DNA from: Heterocephalus glaber
Taxonomy: Eukaryota > Chordata > Mammalia > Rodentia > Bathyergidae
Direction of reading: 5' to 3'
Length of the DNA stretch: 64,000 nucleotides
Assembly (NCBI RefSeq): GCF_000247695.1
Contig: NW_004624743.1
Location: forward strand, 10,035,578 to 10,099,577
A model generated the notes under the pieces. It was not told the DNA's origin and did not search any database. It saw only the letters and a program-made list of their open reading frames with translations. Position numbers and translations under genes: made by a program. This document shows, one piece after another, positions 58,936 to 64,000 of the stretch. Positions within the stretch are counted from its first letter, which is position 1. Each line of letters opens with the position of its first letter.

Positions 58936-59105
58936 GCAGAGGATTAATATCTAGAATATATAAAGAACTCAAAAAAATTAGACTCCCCCATCCAAAACTG
59001 GGCAATTGAAATGAACAGCCACTTCTCAGAGGAAATACAAATAGCCAACGAGTACATGAAAAAATGTCCCACATGTTTGGCCATTAGAGAAATGCCAATT
59101 AAAGG
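58936..59105 (+). mobile_element. L1 ORF2 fragment, sense
   Basis: AATATCTAGAATATATAAAG, then GAAATGAACAGCCACTTCTC and GAGTACATGAAAAAATGTCC are diagnostic of the ORF2 3' part and correspond to about 35432-35590 of the longer L1. It is truncated on both sides. Confidence 0.85.
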
Positions 59106-59109
59106 CACC

Positions 59110-62100
59110 TGTATTTCTTCACAGCAGCTACAGCCTTGCCAAGTAGTGGCTTCCTCCAGGGTTGTGCTTGCGTTTTTGACAAAACTCCATGCTCACATTA
59201 GCTGCCTGGGCTTTACATGTGGTTGAGCCTGTGACTCTTATCTTAAAAGGACATGGTTGGACATAGATTTCTACCTAGCAGCCCTTTTTATTCTACCAGG
59301 AACTGAAGCATGCCTTTCCAAAAATACAAAGAATAATAGTTTATCATATTACCTACCCACAATAAATCATTGTTGATTTTTTGATGTTTGTGTTTTTTAA
59401 GGTTTGTGCCCCCAACTCAAACTTTTTTATCCTGTAGAATTTTATTTGGTTATGCAGGGGTTAATTTCTCCCTCAATAAGTCCCCCTATTCTTAGAGATT
59501 TTTCTACTTTTCTACTTTTCCCCTCAGAGATATAATAATCTCAGATTTATAAGTCCAGTCATTTTGTAATGAGGCTATTAGACACTTCCCAAATCATTCT
59601 AATCCATTCTCAGTCAGGCTTCTCTCTGGCCATTGGCCCAAGTCAAAAACGTGGTCATCATTTAATTTCATAGTCATTTAAATAGGACAGAGATACAGTT
59701 CTAAGTCCTTTGTACTTAATTTCTAAATGTTCATAAATGTAGAGTACTTCTGAGCAGTTGGACTCATCCTAGTCCAGACCCTCCTTGGTCAGGAGAGTGC
59801 CAGAGGCCAGCTTCAAGCCACTGGAAGTGAGAGCTGAATAGGAGTGGGGTTGGGCAACCAGCCGCCCTGGTGTGCGTGATGTGACAGTCCCGTCCCACAT
59901 CCCCTGCATTGCCTCTGACCTTTGCCCCCAGAGCACACCCTCGGGAATGAGTGTGAATCCGCCTGCCCTTGGCTTAGATGACTTGCGTGATCGTCAACTT
60001 GGATTTGTAATTGCTGTGCATTTCAGCAATTGAATCGTACTCTGGTATTTAGTATGGAAATCATTTAGAAATTAGTATTTAGGTTCCTCAGCATGCTCCT
60101 GAAAGAGAATTTAATCCATAACGGTTACTTCAGTGACTTGAAACACAGATCTCATTGCTTTGGTATGAAATCAGTGTTCAATTAAAGCCAGCTTCTTCCT
60201 TATTAAGAATCCCCAGTATCCTAGCCATCTCATGGATTCGCTGGGATCCTGTGTGCTCTTCTGGAAGCCTCATCATCGCATATCTTGCGGGGGGCGGGGG
60301 GAGTCCATTCTGCGGTATACATGTTTGGAAATGTGCAGATGATAGGCTCTGTGTCTACTTACTCAGCTAAAAGCACTGGATGTGGTGCCAGTAGGCTGCA
60401 TACAAGTCACTGTGGATCCTTGCTGCTCTCACCTCAGGACTCAGACTCGAGCCTTTCTGCTCCACTTACCACAGCTCTTATGGGCTGTTCGGCATGTTCT
60501 GTAACACATCTCCCTCCCTGTTTCTCTTTACCTACCATTTCTCCCCTTTCCCCTGCCCATGCGTACCCTGTACTTCAATGAAACGTGCTTTCCTGGAGCC
60601 GTGGGCTGCCTCTATATCTAGTGTGTGTTGTTATTGTCTTGGAGATGAATTCAAACGTACTTCCATTACACTGTGCCGTTGTTGTTGTTGTTCTGTAATC
60701 AGGGAGATTACTGTTGCTGTTGTTCCCAAACATAGATGTCCATCATTCCCTTCAGTAGAAAACTCCCCTAAGAGAGGGCTCAGGATTAGACAGTGTCTGT
60801 ACACAGCTGGTCTCAGCACTGCATGAAGTAGCAGTTATCTGAGATTCTGCTTTGAGAGCCAGCAGGAAGTCCAGTAGAGCTAGACAGGAGAAATGGAGGC
60901 TGGATAATGTAAGGTCAAGTAGTTTATGATAGTTTGTACTTTATTCTCATGCCCTAAGTCATTATAAAGTCTTGGCCGCTGGCCAGGAGATGGACTGTGG
61001 TCAACAGTGGCTCTGGGTCATGCAGCAGAGGAGCAGTTTGGGCCTCTGCAAGTCCCTCATGGAAGGTAGCGGAGGTTTGACCTAAGGGACTAGGAGTGGC
61101 AGAGAGGGTTTCTGGTTCATGCTGGCAGTGTTTGTGGCTGGATTGAACGTTGTGCGTAAAGGAAACAGAAGTGTCAGGAAAGCTGTCTGGCTTGAAGCAT
61201 TCGATCTTTATCGATTCCTTTCCCTCACTCCACCAATTCTCTAAGTTATTTCTACTTTAAGAAGTCACCTGAGAACCATTCCCTCTTGCTTTGTAGTGTC
61301 CCATTCTCCTCTTTTCTGTCACCACCATGCTGGAAGCTTACAGGTGACACCTGCCTGGTGAACTTTCTACCAGATTTTGAAATCCATGTGCTTTCATTAA
61401 ACTTCTCTGACCAAAGACCAGGCTATTTCCACATAGTTTATTCAGTGAGAAAGAGAGGTGCCATGGCTATTCTGCCTTCACCCCAGTTACAGGTCCTGTC
61501 CTGCCCTGGCGTGCTTGTGTTGGGGAAATACAGATGCATCTGCCGTCGTCCAAGTGTTTGCCCCACAAATCTGCATTCTGAGTCTCTCTGGATGCGTCAC
61601 TGTAAGTGCCTGCCTTGGAGTTTAGCACTGCAGGCCAGTTCCTGCCTCACATGTGCAATTCAGTCCTAAATAAATATGTTCTAAGCCATGCTAACACTTT
61701 TATTTTAATGCCATAAGTGTATTTGATCATGATTTTCATTGCATTTGCACCGGAACTCAGGCTGTTTTCCTTTCCGTTGAAAGTGGTGCCATGGACGTGC
61801 TTAGAGCCCCCTGGGCTTTGCGCTCACTGCAGCAGGGTCAGCTTCTGGGGGCTGGCTCTGTCAGTGCGCTGACCACGCTGTCCCCGTGCCAGGGCCAGAC
61901 TTCGCCTTTGGACCTCTCGGCCTCACGCCCCAGTACTGGAAAGGAACAATGTGCAAAAGATGGAAAATCCTTTATTTTAAGAAAAAGTTGCATCCCATTG
62001 AAAGAAGAAATCTAGGATTTTCATTGGATTGACTTTAATCATATGTTTTTATGAACTGTTATTTCACAAAGGGAATTAAATTTCCTCTAAGTATCACCAT

Positions 62101-62730
62101 GGACTTTTAGAGACCAGCAGTGATTTATTTGCTTTGTGTCTAAGATTAACTAAGTTAAGAATGGAAAAATACTATTAGGTCATAAGAGGCTGTTCCTGTC
62201 CCTGCTGCAGGATTATGGGCCACAGTATATTTCCTAATCTTTGTTCTTTTTAATAACATTCTTCCTGTATTCATATGAAAGTCATTATTCCAAAATATTT
62301 CCATGAAATTATAGTATCAAGCATGATTTCAGAGGGAGATAATTGTCTACTGTTTGTTTCATAATATTTGCCAAAGTTTATTTTTTTAATATTGAGCATG
62401 TTTATTTCTTTAAAATGGGACAGTTCCACTAGTCCTTGGCAAGTTTAAATCACAGCCGTATTTTCTTTTCTTTGAGTAACGTTTACTATTGTTTTTGGAA
62501 TAGTGATATTTCGCTTGGACTATACTGTGAGCCATGGGTCATTCGTCAGATGTAGTTCATAAGGAAATTAGAAGGTACCTAAGCCAATGGTAGGCAGGTC
62601 ATGGTTTGTTTCCTTTTTTGGTTTCCTGTTGTTTTAATGTAAGAAAAGGCAGAACCGTCCTGCTACATGGGCACATGAAAAATTTATATTCTCAGGTAGT
62701 TTGGAGATGCTCATCTAGACCTGTCAAGCC
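59110..62730 (+). other. Intron stretch with nothing firmly recognised
   Basis: 60370-60600 and 61200-61450 are pyrimidine-rich and could be diverged L2, unproven. A short GTT run is at about 60678-60691. The 127-aa frame at 61286-61669 is unsupported. Confidence 0.5.
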
Positions 62731-62878
62731 AGTCGTGGTGGTGCACACTTATAATCCCAGCAGTTGGGAGGCTGAGGCAGGAGGATCGCCCCAAGTGCAA
62801 GGCTGGCTTGGGCTACGTAGTGAATTCAAGGCCAGCCTAACCTACATAGCAAGACCCTGTCTCAAACATAAAATAGCA
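62731..62878 (+). mobile_element. B1 SINE with internal duplication, sense
   Basis: GCCAGTCGTGGTGGTGCACA, GGGAGGCTGAGGCAGGAGGA, the doubled GGCTGGCTTGGGCTACGTAG / GGCCAGCCTAACCTACATAG block, and CCCTGTCTCAAAC. Confidence 0.92.
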
Positions 62879-62879
62879 A

Positions 62880-63440
62880 GTGACATTAGCTTGTGTCCAG
62901 AACTCTGAGGAGACAGTGCAGCTAGGACTTCATTGTCAACCTTCTCAAAGTAAACCATGACTGGGGAAGAGTTTAACTCTGTCTGTGTATTTGGTTATTG
63001 CATGCATCGTTAATGCTCCTATCCATGATGCCACTCTCAAGCTTCACCTCTCAGCCCCATACCACGTGTACACTGTGTATTCTCAAAGAGAGTCTGCAAA
63101 TGGGTGGACTTTAAAAAAACAAAATCTCTAACTCTGGGGACAAAATAACCTTAATGTTATGAATCGCTTTGGTTGGATGCACATATTGTTACAGCTGCAA
63201 TTAAAGAATTACTTAGATTAATAAACAACAATCTTTTTGGCAACCTGGACAAAGTCTGCTAATTTGCTTCTCTGAGACTGGCCTGGCCCATCAGTGGCTC
63301 CGGGAAGTCCAACTTCCTTAACACAGTGCCTACTTGGCACCAGGCTGCTCCGGTCCTCCCTTGCATCCCTGGCTTCATGCTTGCATGGTCTCTTGGCTTT
63401 GCCCCTGTGCCTTCTGCTGCGCCAACCTTCTCCCATCCTG
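62880..63440 (+). other. Intron stretch with nothing recognised
   Basis: No element named. Confidence 0.6.
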
Positions 63441-63464
63441 CCCTGACTTCCTTTCTCCCCTACA

Positions 63465-63836
63465 CGCCTGCTGTGATTCAGAGACACATGGCCCCCAAGT
63501 GCATGTGCACAGTTATGCTGTGGAGGAGCAGGGATCCGTCACTAGGTCCTCAGGGCACGCCCTCCTTGCAGATGAATGCTGCCGTGCGGGAGGGGTCAGG
63601 TCTCAGGCCCGGCTGGGTTTCCACAAGAATGGGCTTTGCAGGGCAGCATGGCAGGACCCTGAGCCCGCACCCTGCACTCAGGCACACACACTTCCATCCC
63701 TGTCCCTGTGATTCAGCTCACCAGGCCCTCTGGTGCCGTGCTCCTGGCCCTCCAGAGCTGTGAGCTGGAAACCTCTTTTCTTTACACATTATCTACCCTC
63801 AGGCATTTGTTATAGCAGCAGAAAACAGCCGAGACA
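63465..63836 (-). mobile_element. MaLR (MST/THE1-type) LTR, antisense
   Basis: The end reads CAGAGCTGTGAGCTGGAAAC, CTCTTTTCTTTACACATTAT, CTACCCTCAGGCATTTGTTA and TAGCAGCAGAAAACAGCC, which is the reverse complement of a MaLR LTR start. Left limit approximate. The 145- and 125-aa frames here are shadows. Confidence 0.6.
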
Positions 63837-64000
63837 GCCTTTTCCCGGGCAGCCTTTCTGGATTTGATCAGGTAGCCCTGAGATACTTTATATTCTCTGG
63901 GGCTTTCTGCAACAGAGTGATGCTTTATCCATCTGTGTTGCCTTCTCCTCATCTAGCTCCTACAACACTGTCTGGTAGGTGTGTGGTAATGGGAATATCA

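Larger units (their letters stand above)
23382..64000 (+). other. ADGRV1 intron after exon G (40.6 kb, 3' end outside window)
   Basis: No exon encoding the rest of the seven-helix domain or the cytoplasmic tail was recognised in any frame when looking for the human TM2-TM7 signatures. The long 3' introns of human ADGRV1 make a single large intron plausible. The repeats and unassigned stretches within it are listed separately. No other gene or RNA gene was found on either strand. Confidence 0.65.

Noticed and set aside
63326..63763. 145-aa frame at the right end
   Set aside because: Overlaps an antisense MaLR LTR and has no family support.
1..64000. CRISPR arrays, bacterial operons, riboswitches, Shine-Dalgarno sites
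   Set aside because: The sequence is mammalian; the regular repeats seen are microsatellites and transposons.

Overview
The window is nuclear DNA from a placental mammal, most likely a rodent. The evidence is a recognisable vertebrate adhesion-GPCR gene split into short exons with GT/AG introns, plus B1-type (7SL-derived) SINEs with the internal duplication typical of rodents, ID-type (tRNA-like) SINEs, and ID/B1 dimers. I see no primate Alu and no murine B2. The SINE mix would suit Castorimorpha (beaver, kangaroo rat, pocket mouse) or a related lineage, but the species cannot be fixed from sequence reading alone.

The only protein-coding gene I can support is ADGRV1 (GPR98/VLGR1, the Usher syndrome type 2C gene), plus strand and incomplete at both ends. 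Seven internal exons lie at 2793-3038, 6963-7370, 11851-12035, 13593-13842, 14466-14605, 16260-16420 and 23281-23381. They join in one open frame of 497 codons with compatible phases (0,0,2,0,2,1,0). They encode the end of the Calx-beta array, the GAIN domain, the complete GPS cleavage motif (His-Met-Ser), the tethered agonist, TM1 and the start of TM2. No further exon was found, so the last 40.6 kb is read as one large intron inside the seven-helix region.

The rest is intron filled with repeats of many ages. Young ID and ID-B1 SINEs have near-perfect target-site duplications (TSDs). Solo LTRs include two with matching 5-bp TSDs (19367-19742 minus, 28707-29161 plus). There are older MaLR/MLT-type LTRs, L1 3' ends (34.8-36.4 kb plus, 47.7-48.5 kb minus), ancient L1M, L2 and MIR, a Tigger-like element with TA TSDs, and a small hAT family with 8-bp TSDs. 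The clearest architecture is a three-layer nest at 34.05-36.6 kb: L2 split by a hAT element, which is split by an L1.

Items most worth a second look are the short hAT family (similar hATs moved horizontally among vertebrates), a 189-bp imperfect palindrome at 31602-31790 of no family I can name, the triple nest, the extreme GC3 and extra cysteines of the TM1 exon, and a CpG-rich unassigned block at 24.28-24.70 kb. I found no RNA gene, CRISPR array, convincing promoter or second gene.
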